Positions 8,452 through 16,605 are shown, counted from the stretch's first letter. The stretch is DNA of 64,000 nucleotides from JAHEDT01 sp963825615 (GCA_963825615.1 CAWGTV010000008.1:839323-903322); one strand, 5' to 3'. The notes: generated by a model not told the origin, from the sequence alone. Made by a program: numbers and translations.

Positions 8452-9447
8452 ATGAGTGCACTTGGGTTTTTCCCTACTCCTTATCCTGATGAACTTTTCT
8501 ATAGTTTATGGTGTCGATATTTTAACTGGTTAGGGATTGAATCCGGTACGAGAAAAAGGAAAATCATCAACAATATCTTCAGATGCAAAATCTATTATGA
8601 CCTTCCCAAAAATATTAAAGGATTCAACGAAAAACTTTCAGAGAAAACACTGTTAACGCCAAAATACATTATACAAAACCATACGCTATTTCCATTATTC
8701 GAACCCTTCATTCCTAAGCAAAAAAAGGCAGAAGTACTATGTGCCATGCTGAATAAAACAAGCAAATCAGCTCAAGGAATCCTTGGCATGACGAACCTTG
8801 TTGCTGTTCATCCTTGGGCATTGCGGTTTTGTGAGAATTGTGTCGAGGAAGCAGAGCAAAACTTTGGGGAATCTTATTGGCATCGTGCCCACCAGGCCAT
8901 TGGCGTATACCTCTGCCATAAACACAATTCACCTTTGAGGGAGGGAGTGGATTACATTCATGGGGAATTTCAGGATTTTTTTCTTCCTGACAAAAACCAG
9001 GCCTCAAGATCTTATCCCTTAGTTAAAAAAGACCTGATGAAACACAAGATGATTGCGGATGGAGTCTATGAACTCTTATCGAACAGTTATAATAAAGAAT
9101 CCTTAGATGTTTTATATAAGAAATATTACCTGCTGTATGAGTATTCCTACCAAAGATCACCAAAATCCAAATCCAATCTTATGTTTGACTTCATGGATGT
9201 CATTGAAGATTTCTATGGAGATGATTTTATGAATTTTATGCGCGGATTGTTCTCTCTCCCTTTCTCTTTCAAGGACCTTGTTTACGATCCAAAAAGTTCA
9301 AGAAACGCGCTTGTCAGAATGACAACACCTCCTCCTTTGTGGCATATCGTCTTGATCAAATTTTTCGGTTTGACAATCAGGGAATTTCTCGAAGAAGACT
9401 TCTCTTGGATTGAGACAGAACTCTCTCGGGATGATGTGGCTGCCTGA
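8452..9447 (+). CDS. tniQ: Short TniQ-family target selector
   Basis: The 331-aa protein opens with the TniQ signature LGFFPTPYPDELFYSLWCRY and carries the zinc-binding set Cys127-x2-Cys130, His147, Cys155-x2-His158 (FCENC, HRAHQ, CHKH). It ends where the TnsD-specific C-terminal DNA-binding half should begin. Short TniQ proteins of this size are best known as the Cascade-associated selector of CRISPR-guided Tn7-like transposons, although many non-CRISPR elements also carry one. Here no cas gene or CRISPR array is seen within the window, so its target is unknown. It is AT-rich and much diverged from the neighbouring TnsD, so it is not a recent duplicate. Confidence 0.85.
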   Translation: MSALGFFPTPYPDELFYSLWCRYFNWLGIESGTRKRKIINNIFRCKIYYDLPKNIKGFNEKLSEKTLLTPKYIIQNHTLFPLFEPFIPKQKKAEVLCAMLNKTSKSAQGILGMTNLVAVHPWALRFCENCVEEAEQNFGESYWHRAHQAIGVYLCHKHNSPLREGVDYIHGEFQDFFLPDKNQASRSYPLVKKDLMKHKMIADGVYELLSNSYNKESLDVLYKKYYLLYEYSYQRSPKSKSNLMFDFMDVIEDFYGDDFMNFMRGLFSLPFSFKDLVYDPKSSRNALVRMTTPPPLWHIVLIKFFGLTIREFLEEDFSWIETELSRDDVAA

Positions 9448-9465
9448 CTTGTCGAGGGTTTAGAT

Positions 9466-11331
9466 GTGCTCGGGTTTTTCCCCACACCATACGACGACGA
9501 ACTTTTTTACAGCGTTTCCGCCCGATATCAACATTATCTGGGTCACCTGGGGGCTAAGGCTATTGTCAGGCACTTTTTTGGCTCCACTTCCGCTTCCGCC
9601 GTTTTCGATTTCCCTTCCAGACTCCAAGCCTTTTATGAACACCTCTCAGAAGGCACTTTGCTGACGCCCGAAAGGATGATCGCAAAGCATACGTTGTTTC
9701 CCTTGTTCAAACCATTTTTGGCTCAAACTCAGGTCGAATCTGTCGAACGGCAAATGCGAGCTCATCAAAAAGGTGGTGCAACTCACATGACGCTGGGTGT
9801 GATGGCCAGCGCAATTCCGATGATGACGCACTTGAGCTATTGCCCAGATTGTGTCGAAGCCGACCGACAGGAATGGGGAGAGCCTTACTGGCACCGCAGC
9901 CACCAGTGTCCGGGTGTTATGTTGTGTCACAAGCATCTCGTCCCATTGTACGAAAGCCGGATCGACGTCTCCTGCAAGGATAACAAGCATCTGTTCCATT
10001 GCCTTGCTGCAAACTGTCACACAGGATCAGAATTCTCTGTGCTGGAAAACCATTACGACCACTACATCTGGTTGGCTCAACAAGTCCATAGGCTGCTCTG
10101 CAAAAATGCCGACCCGCCGGGCCTTGAGGCGCTACAGCAGCAATATCTGAACCTGCTGGACGCCAAGGGATTGATCAGTGTCTCGGGCAGGGTTCGGCAG
10201 GCTTATTTGGCCACCAGGTTTCAGGCCTTCTATGGTCGAGAGTTTTTAGTAAAAATGGATTCCGATCTTGATTGTTGTAGTGACAGTAACTGGCTTGCGA
10301 CTTTGGTCAGAAAGCCGAGAAAAGCCATGCATCCGTTGCGGCATTTGCTGCTGCTGCGTTTTTTGGAAACGTCACCCAGCATGTTGCTTGAAACATGTAT
10401 TCCTGCCCAAAAGCCATTCGGTGAACCGCCTTACCCATGTTTGAACCTTGCCGCCAGACACTATAGCAAACTCGTCATCCCCAAGGTGGTGGTCACACGA
10501 CACACGAGCACAGGACGGCCGGTTGGAAATTTTTACTGCCGATGCGGCTTTGCTTATGCCCGCACCGGTCCTGAACGTTGTGATGCCGATCGTATGAAAC
10601 GAACCCGGATTCTCAGCTTCGGACCGGTCTGGGACAATGAACTTTTACGACTCGATGGAGATCCGACTGTCAGTTTAAGACAGAAAGCCCGCTGGCTAGG
10701 TGTCGATGCCAACACAATCAAAAAGCACCTCGCACGACTGTGTTCCACTCCCTCCGCTGCAACGGACCATGACGAACAAAACACGCAACGTAACATCCAT
10801 CGCAACAAACTGGTCCAAGCTATCCAGGATTACCCGAAAAAAAGTCGTACGCAGATCCGACAACAGGCCAATGCAACCTATACCTGGCTCTACCGTCATG
10901 ACCGCGCCTGGTTGATGAAAAACCTGCCCAAAAGGCGCAGACGTAAAAAGTCTGTTGCTATGCGTGTGGACTGGAAAGAGCGAGATCGCATCATTCAGCT
11001 ATCTACCCAAGCGGCAATCAAAGAAATCCTCGGAAATACTGAAAGGCCCCAAAGGATCACCTTGTCGAGAATTGGCAAAATGACAGGATCTTTGCCTCTC
11101 CTGGAAAAACATCTCGACAAGCTGCCCAGGACCAGACGGATGATCAACAAGCATCGGGAAAGCGTGGAGGATTTTCAGCTGAGGAGAGTGAGGATTGTTA
11201 TACAAAAAATGAAGGAAGAGTATGAGCCTTTGGATGAATGGCGGATTGTACGACGGGCTGGCCTTAGACCTGGTTTTTCGGACAAAGTCGCTGCGGAGAT
11301 CGAGTCCAAACCGATGCCGGTGGAATACTGA
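9466..11331 (+). CDS. tnsD: TnsD/TniQ-family site-specific target selector
   Basis: About 621 aa, starting at GTG 9466 (an ATG at 9464 is out of frame). The N-terminal TniQ domain starts LGFFPTPYDDELFYS and has the zinc set Cys126-x2-Cys129, His146, Cys154-x2-His157. The C-terminal half contains a TnsD-type region (GNFYCRCGFAYARTGPE, with a second Cys pair) and helix-turn-helix segments (SLRQKARWLGVDANTIKKHLARL, IGKMTGSLPLLEKHL). TnsD proteins bind the 3' end of glmS and recruit TnsC, and this element sits exactly there, so glmS targeting is the likely function. No tnsE follows. Confidence 0.92.
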   Translation: MLGFFPTPYDDELFYSVSARYQHYLGHLGAKAIVRHFFGSTSASAVFDFPSRLQAFYEHLSEGTLLTPERMIAKHTLFPLFKPFLAQTQVESVERQMRAHQKGGATHMTLGVMASAIPMMTHLSYCPDCVEADRQEWGEPYWHRSHQCPGVMLCHKHLVPLYESRIDVSCKDNKHLFHCLAANCHTGSEFSVLENHYDHYIWLAQQVHRLLCKNADPPGLEALQQQYLNLLDAKGLISVSGRVRQAYLATRFQAFYGREFLVKMDSDLDCCSDSNWLATLVRKPRKAMHPLRHLLLLRFLETSPSMLLETCIPAQKPFGEPPYPCLNLAARHYSKLVIPKVVVTRHTSTGRPVGNFYCRCGFAYARTGPERCDADRMKRTRILSFGPVWDNELLRLDGDPTVSLRQKARWLGVDANTIKKHLARLCSTPSAATDHDEQNTQRNIHRNKLVQAIQDYPKKSRTQIRQQANATYTWLYRHDRAWLMKNLPKRRRRKKSVAMRVDWKERDRIIQLSTQAAIKEILGNTERPQRITLSRIGKMTGSLPLLEKHLDKLPRTRRMINKHRESVEDFQLRRVRIVIQKMKEEYEPLDEWRIVRRAGLRPGFSDKVAAEIESKPMPVEY

Positions 11332-11436
11332 GGCACTGATAATATCTTCAGTCATTACACCGAGGAAACCAATGTGGATCACGTCATAACATCGAGGGCT
11401 CCGGAGATATCATTGAGCCAGTTATCGTTTCTTAAA

Positions 11437-11533
11437 TGTTATTTAGTTAAAAAATAGTTGGAAAATTTAAAATAAAGTACGAAAATTTAAAACGGGTATT
11501 TGGAATCTACTGTTGAAATGATTAGATTTTGCC
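11437..11533 (+). repeat. Second right-end-like sequence, direct orientation
   Basis: TGTTATTTAGTTA, then AATAGTTGGAAAATTT, AAAATAAAGTACGAAAATTT and AATCTACTGTTGAAATGATTAG, align in order with 2783-2897 (TGTTGTTCGTTA, AAGTTGGGAAATTC, AAAATAAAGTTGGAAAATTG, AATTTCAGTTGAAATTTGATAG). The copy is in the same orientation as the first, so it is another right end, not a left end. It has no tns genes of its own. It marks either an older insertion in the same attachment site or a duplicated end. Confidence 0.65.
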
Positions 11534-11578
11534 CCTACTTGAAATTTCGGCTCGGTGTTGACAAATGTGACCTAAAAG

Positions 11579-11623
11579 TCCCTAGGTAATTCGAGAATGA
11601 GTTGCAGTAATACTTATAATAAA
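11579..11623. repeat. Inverted-repeat copy B (partner at 3083-3130)
   Basis: GAGAATGAGTTGCA at 11593-11606 is the exact reverse complement of 3101-3114, with flanking similarity. It lies just before a terminator hairpin. Confidence 0.6.
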
Positions 11624-11660
11624 GCCCCAACCCAGACAATCGGGAAGGGGCTAATTTTTA
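11623..11660 (+). terminator. Intrinsic terminator after the tns region
   Basis: AGCCCC (11623-11628) pairs with GGGGCT (11647-11652), with inner pairing CCC/GGG, and is followed by AATTTTTA. It could end the tns transcript about 300 bp after tnsD. Confidence 0.55.
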
Positions 11661-11756
11661 CTAGAAATTGTCAAATTTGAGAAGTCTTGAAAGTTGTGTC
11701 AGCGGCTAATAAGAGCCGAAATCGGCGGGTGTCAAGATAGTTGTCGCCTCTTCTCA

Positions 11757-12788
11757 TTATGCTGCTTCTTTACAAAGGTCCTCTTCGGAGGGCCTTTTCT
11801 TCTCTGGATTGAGTCGTACAATTGCAACGGGTTTCCAGTTGCGGATTGATCTGGTCCATCGATTCGGGTTGCTTAGTCGTGCTTGCGTATAGACCCGTTC
11901 TCGCCTTTCCAAGATGTCAGTCTCCCGACCATAATGCCGATCATCAGGTGTCACGAACCGGATCTCGCTGTGGAGGTGCTCGGTGTTGTACCAGCGAACG
12001 AATCCATCGACCCAACGTTGAGCATCTTGCTCACTTGTGAACGGTTGGGATGGATAACCAGGCCGATACTTCATGGTTCTGAACAGAGATTCAGAGAACG
12101 GGTTGTCGTTGCTCACACCCGGTCGGCTAAACGATGGGACCACACCCAGACGCTGTAATGTTGCAAGCATGGTCGATCCTTTCATCGGACCACCATTGTC
12201 AGAGTGCAGGACCAGCCCGTCCGGATCGACGCCATGATGATGGTAAGCTTCGACCAGCATCAACGCACTGTTCTGTCCGCATTCTTTGCTGAACACGGTC
12301 GCTGCGATGATCTTGCGGCTCCAGACGTCCATGACCATGTACAGATAGAAGAATCGTCCGGCAACAGTGCTCTTCAAATAAGTGATATCCCAAGACCAGA
12401 CCTGGCAGGGGCCGGTTGCCTCCTTCTCCAGAGGCCGTCTATGTGTGGCAGGACGGCAACGTTCCCGGTGAGCGAGTTGGTGCTCTTCGCGTAGAATGCG
12501 GTAGAAGGTCGATTCGGAGGCGACATAGATCCCCTCATCAGCCAGGCGTGGCACGATCTGTTTGGGCGGCAAATCTCTATACTTTGGCGCGTTTGCAATC
12601 GCCAGAACTTGTTTCCGTTCCTTCGCCGTCAACTTGTTGGCAGGTCTGGTCAATGGGCCACTACGCCGGTCGACACTCACCTCCTGACCACGCCACCGTT
12701 GGACGGTACGAGACGTCAATGCCAGGACCTGTGCAGCCGGTTGCAATCTGGCACCTGAGGCCGTGGCTTCGTCAATCAGGGCGATCAC
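11757..12788 (-). CDS. IS3-family transposase OrfB (DDE integrase domain)
   Basis: This 343-aa protein carries the IS3-type rve catalytic core: Asp in WSWDITYLKS, Asp in VLHSDNGGPM and Glu in NPFSESLFRTMKY, followed by the WYNTEHLHSEIRFVTP segment typical of the family. The N-terminus contains an HTH (LTSRTVQRWRGQE) and HTH_21-like segment (LADEGIYVASESTFYRILRE). On its own it starts at ATG 12788; the active OrfAB fusion would arise by -1 frameshifting upstream. Intact. Confidence 0.93.
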   Translation of the reverse strand: MIALIDEATASGARLQPAAQVLALTSRTVQRWRGQEVSVDRRSGPLTRPANKLTAKERKQVLAIANAPKYRDLPPKQIVPRLADEGIYVASESTFYRILREEHQLAHRERCRPATHRRPLEKEATGPCQVWSWDITYLKSTVAGRFFYLYMVMDVWSRKIIAATVFSKECGQNSALMLVEAYHHHGVDPDGLVLHSDNGGPMKGSTMLATLQRLGVVPSFSRPGVSNDNPFSESLFRTMKYRPGYPSQPFTSEQDAQRWVDGFVRWYNTEHLHSEIRFVTPDDRHYGRETDILERRERVYTQARLSNPNRWTRSIRNWKPVAIVRLNPEKKRPSEEDLCKEAA

Positions 12789-12799
12789 CTGCTGCCGTT

Positions 12800-13366
12800 C
12801 TAACTGTCCGTGTCGTCGTCCTCGTCCCCCCAGATCGCCTGGGCTTTTTTTTTGAGAACCAGCAACGCGGCCGTTTCGGCCAGAGCTTTGTCTTTGCGTC
12901 TGAGTTCCTTTTCCAACTCTCGGACACGCTTGCCCTCCGGCGCTTGCTTGCCCCGTTGCACGGTCGCTGGCTCAAGACCAGCAAGCATCAGATCGCGCCA
13001 CTGTTGAAGTTGTGCTTCATGGAGACCTCGGCTGCGCAAGAAGGCACCCAGTTCTTCATCAGACAAGGACGCGGCTTCCATCACCGCAGCGAGTTTCTCC
13101 TGGGCACTCCAGTCTTGTGGTCGTTTCATGCTGATCGGCCTCGGTGTGGGGTTGATGGTCAAAGCAGCTTCGAACGCGGTGCGTTGCGTCAGTTTACCAA
13201 CATCACTAACCCAGCGGTAGAGGGTGGAACGGGGCACTCCAACCTCGGCAGCTAAACTTTCAACATCAGGACGATCTGGGGATGTCATCTTTTGAACCAT
13301 CAAGGTTCGGAAGGCTTTTGAATACATGTTCGCTGTCTCCTCTGTTGTTTCAGTTTGAGGCGACAA
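12800..13366 (-). CDS. IS3-family OrfA (HTH and leucine-zipper protein)
   Basis: The protein is 188 aa in frame, and the likely start is ATG 13327 (MYSKAFRTLMVQKM), since the upstream codons fall in the inverted repeat. It contains an IS3 OrfA helix-turn-helix (SLAAEVGVPRSTLYRWVSDVG) and a C-terminal basic/heptad region (ELEKELRRKDKALAETAALLVLKKK) for dimerisation. The AAAKKK-coding A-run at its end is the frameshift site into orfB. Intact. Confidence 0.88.
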   Translation of the reverse strand: MSPQTETTEETANMYSKAFRTLMVQKMTSPDRPDVESLAAEVGVPRSTLYRWVSDVGKLTQRTAFEAALTINPTPRPISMKRPQDWSAQEKLAAVMEAASLSDEELGAFLRSRGLHEAQLQQWRDLMLAGLEPATVQRGKQAPEGKRVRELEKELRRKDKALAETAALLVLKKKAQAIWGDEDDDTDS

Positions 13367-13598
13367 CTATCCTGACACAGGGGGAAATCGTCTGATCTAG
13401 CCGATTCCTACATACCCTGGAGAAAAGATCGACTTGCTCTATCAACTCATTCATGGGGGGACCACCTGAGAATGCGTTGTTCTTGTAAATATTGTCGCAG
13501 GGAGACAGGTCGGGATCGTCTTCTGAAACGGCAAAAACGTTTGGCGCAATACAGGATACAAACAGTGTGGCTAGGAGATAGAGCTTTATAAACCTCAC
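13350..13598 (-). pseudogene. Small secreted protein, 3' end cut off by the IS3 element
   Basis: Starting at GTG 13598, 5 bases after an AGGAGG ribosome site, the frame reads VRFIKLYLLATLFVSCIAPNVFA, a clear signal peptide, then an acidic, Cys-containing mature part (DLSPCDNIYKNN). After about residue 73 the frame runs into the IS3 right inverted repeat and stops at 13350. The IS boundary at 13378 therefore truncates it. Function unknown; the missing 3' part is not obvious on the other side of the IS. Confidence 0.7.
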
Positions 13599-13680
13599 GG
13601 TGGGGCCTCCTAAATAGATCAATTCAAATCATTATTAAAGCTAATTCATAACAAGTATTGTTTTAATTGTATTGTATCTA

Positions 13681-13854
13681 TTAATTTTTATCTTTAAAAA
13701 AAGGATATATGAGAATAAAAACACCAAATATTATAAATAACGATCCAACATTTTTACTAATATATATTTCTGGACTAGTTAAATATTCTTGCTTGTAAAT
13801 AAAGAAACCAAGTGTAATAAATGTAAATGAGAAAATTAGATTAAATAACTTCAT
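13681..13854 (-). CDS. Small two-helix membrane protein (57 aa)
   Basis: The frame runs from ATG 13854 and reads MKLFNLIFSFTFITLGFFIY, then a short polar loop, then VGSLFIIFGVFILIYPFF and a KDKN tail. Two hydrophobic helices with a short loop, and very AT-rich codons. It lies in a row of small minus-strand genes with similar membrane proteins (14389-14577). Function not recognised. Confidence 0.5.
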   Translation of the reverse strand: MKLFNLIFSFTFITLGFFIYKQEYLTSPEIYISKNVGSLFIIFGVFILIYPFFKDKN

Positions 13855-13871
13855 TTACAAAACCATATATC

Positions 13872-14365
13872 CTACTTTTCATCGTAAACATCAAGCCCTT
13901 TTATCGTATTATTAATCGATAAATGAGTAGCCTTAGAAAGAGCTGACCCAATTGCTTCATACGGTTTCTGTGGTGTGAAACCTAAATCTAAAGGTATTTC
14001 GCCACTTATCACACCCTCAGCAAAATCAAGGACTCTATGGTCATTTGATAGACTAGCTGCAGTAACATATGTAGATGGTGAGCTTAAAACTCCTTCAACC
14101 AGAGGGAATAATGCATAAGCACCTGCTGTTATCCCAGCGATTGCGCTTGCCTCAATGACTGTGGTCGTTAGTGCGGTACCAGTCCCAAAATCTATTGCGC
14201 CTCTTGGGTTCTACCCCACTCTGTCTTTATGTTAATTGTATAGCCAACCACAGATGCGGTAATGACCAGCGATATACCAACGGCAAAAACAAGAACACGT
14301 TTTAGAGATATTTTTGAAGGCGATTTGCTTGTGTTTATATCGCCCTTGGATGACATGCCATTCAT
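13872..14365 (-). pseudogene. Single-pass membrane protein of unknown function, frameshifted
   Basis: The first 57 codons (ATG 14365 to stop 14192) give a polar start followed by a membrane helix (VLVFAVGISLVITASVVGYTI). The frame two bases over is open immediately after and continues for about 107 codons (NPRGAIDFGTGTALTTTVIEASAIAGITAGAYALFPLVEGV...) to a stop at 13872. The tight hand-over near 14200 suggests one gene broken by an indel, a membrane-anchored protein of about 165 aa. Family not recognised. Confidence 0.5.
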
Positions 14366-14388
14366 CTACTTCTCCAAATTAATGGGAT

Positions 14389-14577
14389 TCATTTCTTTTT
14401 CGTAAATGAAAATAAAAACAGAAAAATGCCAAACCCGTAAAATATAAATGCTATTTTTCTCGGTATATACAATCCTGGGTCCATTACAGCTTCATACTCA
14501 TAAATTATGTTACCAAAAATAATAAAACTAAACGCATACAATAAGTTTTCAAGTCTCATAAGTCCTGGTCCTGACAC
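14389..14577 (-). CDS. Small membrane protein, two predicted helices
   Basis: The likely start is the ATG at 14559 (MRLENLLYAFSFIIFGNIIYEY), as the longer frame begins in sequence without a ribosome site; AGGACCAGGA precedes the internal ATG. Two hydrophobic segments flank a short loop (MDPGLYIPRK) and the tail is FTKKK. It resembles the neighbouring 57-aa protein in design. Function unknown. Confidence 0.5.
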   Translation of the reverse strand: MSGPGLMRLENLLYAFSFIIFGNIIYEYEAVMDPGLYIPRKIAFIFYGFGIFLFLFSFTKKK

Positions 14578-14650
14578 GCCCCGATCCGTGATCCAGGGCC
14601 GTTACTTCTGGGAGACTTGTTCTCGTCAGAAATAGAGTTACATCTTGATA

Positions 14651-14947
14651 CTATTGAGCAGGCGGATCATGATGAATCACCGAAGGCCTCTCGTTTTTTG
14701 ACCTTAATGACAATTGAATAGCTCCTTCATAATGAACTTCATCTTTTAATACCAATTGATCTCCTTCGACTTTGAACAGAGCCAGTACCGAAGAAATACT
14801 TTCATTCCCTGTAGCGAGGTTTTTTACTAATACAAATGTTTTTTCATCGAGCTTTACTATGCTGTTGTCAGTGAGGCTACCTGCAAAAGTTGCGCTGGAC
14901 AGTAGAAAGCAGAAACAAACTAACCCTAAAAATGTTTTTTTAAACAC
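14651..14947 (-). CDS. Small secreted protein with signal peptide (98 aa)
   Basis: Starts at GTG 14947 with AAGGAGG 8 bases upstream. The N-terminus MFKKTFLGLVCFCFLLSSATFA is a clear Sec signal peptide with cleavage after ATFA. The mature part of about 76 residues is rich in beta-type residues (KLDEKTFVLVKNLATGNESISSVLALFKVEGDQL) and ends with HHDPPAQ. No family recognised. The strong ribosome site and clean signal peptide support a real gene. Confidence 0.65.
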   Translation of the reverse strand: MFKKTFLGLVCFCFLLSSATFAGSLTDNSIVKLDEKTFVLVKNLATGNESISSVLALFKVEGDQLVLKDEVHYEGAIQLSLRSKNERPSVIHHDPPAQ

Positions 14948-14991
14948 AGTGGTTCCTCCTTAAAATTAAAGTTCATATTTGTAAAAACAAA

Positions 14992-15020
14992 AACCCACCC
15001 TTTTACCAAGGTGGGTTCGA
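14992..15020 (-). terminator. Hairpin with U-tract on the minus strand
   Basis: AACCCACC (14992-14999) pairs with GGTGGGTT (15010-15017). Read on the minus strand the stem is followed by a T-rich stretch. No obvious minus-strand gene lies just upstream of it, so it may end transcription entering from the resolvase side. Confidence 0.5.
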
Positions 15021-15257
15021 TCATTTGTCAATCCCCCTCAGTCAACAAATTCCTAAAAACCTTGCAATTCAATACAGATGACAATGTAGCGGAATTATTG
15101 CAGACGGTCAATTATGGGTTGTCTCGGAGGTTGTGTCATCAGGTTTTGGCGTTTTGAAAACAGCCAACGTGGACAATCCCTACATACCCTGCCGCTGAAA
15201 CACTTGCAGTCTACAATAACAGAACAGAAACCACTATCCAAATGAAAGGAGGCAGCT

Positions 15258-15839
15258 ATGGGTATGCGTGTAGGCTATGCAAGGGTTAGTACCGCAGGAC
15301 AGAAGTTAGATGTTCAATTGGACCGCTTGGCCGATTGCGACAGAATATTCAAAGAGAAGGCCTCTGGAGGAACGACAGAGAAACGGCCTGAGTTAAAGAA
15401 GGCTTTGGACTTCGTTCGAGAAGGTGACGTCTTCCTTGTTACAAAACTTGATCGATTAGCCAGGTCAGTCGTCGACCTCTCAAAGATTGTCCAACTGCTC
15501 GAAGAAAAGGATGTTGACCTTGTTGTTCTTGACCAAGGTATCGACACGACAACAATTTATGGGCGATTACAATTCAATATTCTTGCTGCAATCGGTGAGT
15601 TTGAACGAGGTATTATCCGTGAGCGATCTAAAGAAGGTCGAGAAAAAGCGATTGCACGAGGTGTGAAATTTGGAATCAAGGCCAAACTGGGCGATGACGA
15701 AATCGCTGAAATGGTCAGGCTTTTTGAAACGGATGAGCTAAGCAAGGCAGACATCGGCGAGATATTCGAAATCAGCAGATCATCTGTTTATCGACTATAT
15801 GCAGAATATAAGGAAAGCCAAATAGGTATTGTGCTGTAA
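15258..15839 (+). CDS. Serine recombinase of the resolvase/invertase family
   Basis: This 193-aa protein has the standard resolvase/invertase length. The catalytic domain contains YARVSTAGQ with the nucleophilic serine, then the conserved DRLARSVVDL and GEFERGIIRERSKEG helices, and ends in a C-terminal HTH (ELSKADIGEIFEISRSSVYRLYAEY). It starts at ATG 15258 behind AAAGGAGG. Such enzymes resolve cointegrates or invert short DNA segments. No Tn3 transposase is nearby, so it may serve as a resolvase or dimer-resolution protein of the replicon-like module that follows (16.0-17.8 kb). Confidence 0.92.
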   Translation: MGMRVGYARVSTAGQKLDVQLDRLADCDRIFKEKASGGTTEKRPELKKALDFVREGDVFLVTKLDRLARSVVDLSKIVQLLEEKDVDLVVLDQGIDTTTIYGRLQFNILAAIGEFERGIIRERSKEGREKAIARGVKFGIKAKLGDDEIAEMVRLFETDELSKADIGEIFEISRSSVYRLYAEYKESQIGIVL

Positions 15840-16003
15840 TTAATATTGCCAAGGCCACCCGAAAATGATGGCCATTTATTCACTTGGTGCATGTCTCAAT
15901 ATCTCGACCCAGACACACTCAAATTTTCGTTCTACGGGCAATAATTTATTAAACACAACGGCCCTCCTGCAAAAAACCATCATCAATCATCAAGAAAAGA
16001 AAA

Positions 16004-16043
16004 GTTAACGGTTCGTCAATTTTATGGTTGACGAACCGTTAAC
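16004..16043. repeat. Perfect 16-bp inverted repeat with 8-bp spacer
   Basis: GTTAACGGTTCGTCAA (16004-16019) and TTGACGAACCGTTAAC (16028-16043) are exact reverse complements, and another GTTAAC follows at about 16069. It lies 52 bp before the HTH gene and downstream of the resolvase gene. It could be an operator, a recombination site or part of a replication origin. Confidence 0.6.
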
Positions 16044-16095
16044 CATATTGCTATAAGTTTACCAGAGGTTAACTTGGTAACCATGGAGGCGCGAA

Positions 16096-16605
16096 ATGAA
16101 GCTAGAGATACCTTATGTTGAAGTTTATGACGATCTGAGAGAGATCGTTGGCGATCCTGATCCAGGCACGAGATTTTATAAAGTCCAAGGCCATGAAGAT
16201 GACTATAGGAAGTGGCAAGAAGCTTTACAGGAAATTAGCCGGCTACATGGTGTTTATTCCCCTGTGTCTGTAGCAAGCTTTGTACAGGTATCACGCGCAG
16301 CAGTGCATAAGCGTCTAAAAGAGGGTCGCTTGACTGGATTCCAGTTTCAAAAAGTTAAAGATGAAAATGCTGCTGCCCCTGATAAACCACTTCTTTTAGA
16401 TGGGTCTGCGGCCTGCTTTATACCGGTCATTGAATGTATGGCATGGAGAGATATCAAAGAAGGCTGCGGTCCAGAGAAGCTTGAAGAGTACAAACGCAAA
16501 ACGAGACTCAGCCGAGAGATTGTGGATTATTTTTTAGGTCGAGGCCCAGTAAATGACAAACTGAGCCAATTACTTGACGGAAAAGGAGGTGAAGACAATG
16601 AGTGA
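16096..16605 (+). CDS. HTH-containing protein of a mobile replicon module
   Basis: The 169-aa protein contains a helix-turn-helix-like stretch around residues 54-75 (YSPVSVASFVQVSRAAVHKRLKEGRLTG) that resembles MerR/excisionase-type DNA-binding folds, followed by a segment I do not recognise. It begins at ATG 16096, 7 bases after GGAGG. The stop overlaps the next small gene by 8 bp, suggesting coupling. The palindrome just upstream is a plausible autoregulatory site. Specific function unknown. Confidence 0.65.
   Translation: MKLEIPYVEVYDDLREIVGDPDPGTRFYKVQGHEDDYRKWQEALQEISRLHGVYSPVSVASFVQVSRAAVHKRLKEGRLTGFQFQKVKDENAAAPDKPLLLDGSAACFIPVIECMAWRDIKEGCGPEKLEEYKRKTRLSREIVDYFLGRGPVNDKLSQLLDGKGGEDNE

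Larger units (their letters stand above)
2783..11436 (+). mobile_element. Tn7-like transposon core at the glmS attachment site (right border uncertain)
   Basis: The element is recognised from its right-end repeats starting 22 bp after the glmS stop and from a complete tnsA-tnsB-tnsC-tniQ-tnsD operon reading away from glmS, the same orientation as Tn7 in attTn7. The terminal bases are TGTT. No tnsE and no cas genes are present. The far border is not settled. I see no inverted partner of the right-end repeats anywhere in the window, but a second directly oriented copy begins at 11437, so either the left end was lost, or this is one of two tandem insertions, or the accessory genes up to 17.8 kb are also cargo. 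The interval given covers the first right end up to the second. Confidence 0.75.
11729..13378 (-). mobile_element. IS3-family insertion sequence, complete
   Basis: The element is about 1.65 kb with terminal inverted repeats: left 11730-11750 (TGTCAAGATAGTTGTCGCCTC orientation) and right 13357-13377, matching except for one base. Two overlapping-type reading frames, orfA and orfB, fill it on the minus strand. A run of ten A's (minus strand) near 12846-12855 is a slippery site at which a -1 shift joins orfA to the orfB frame, as in other IS3 members. I cannot see a clear target duplication. It interrupts a small secreted-protein gene on its right side. Confidence 0.9.

Noticed and set aside
11331..11436. 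Tn7-like left end just before the second right end
   Set aside because: I looked for reverse-complement TnsB cores (CCAACTT) and a 5-bp duplication and found neither.
12416..13255. 279-codon plus-strand frame
   Set aside because: Antisense shadow of the IS3 transposase genes.
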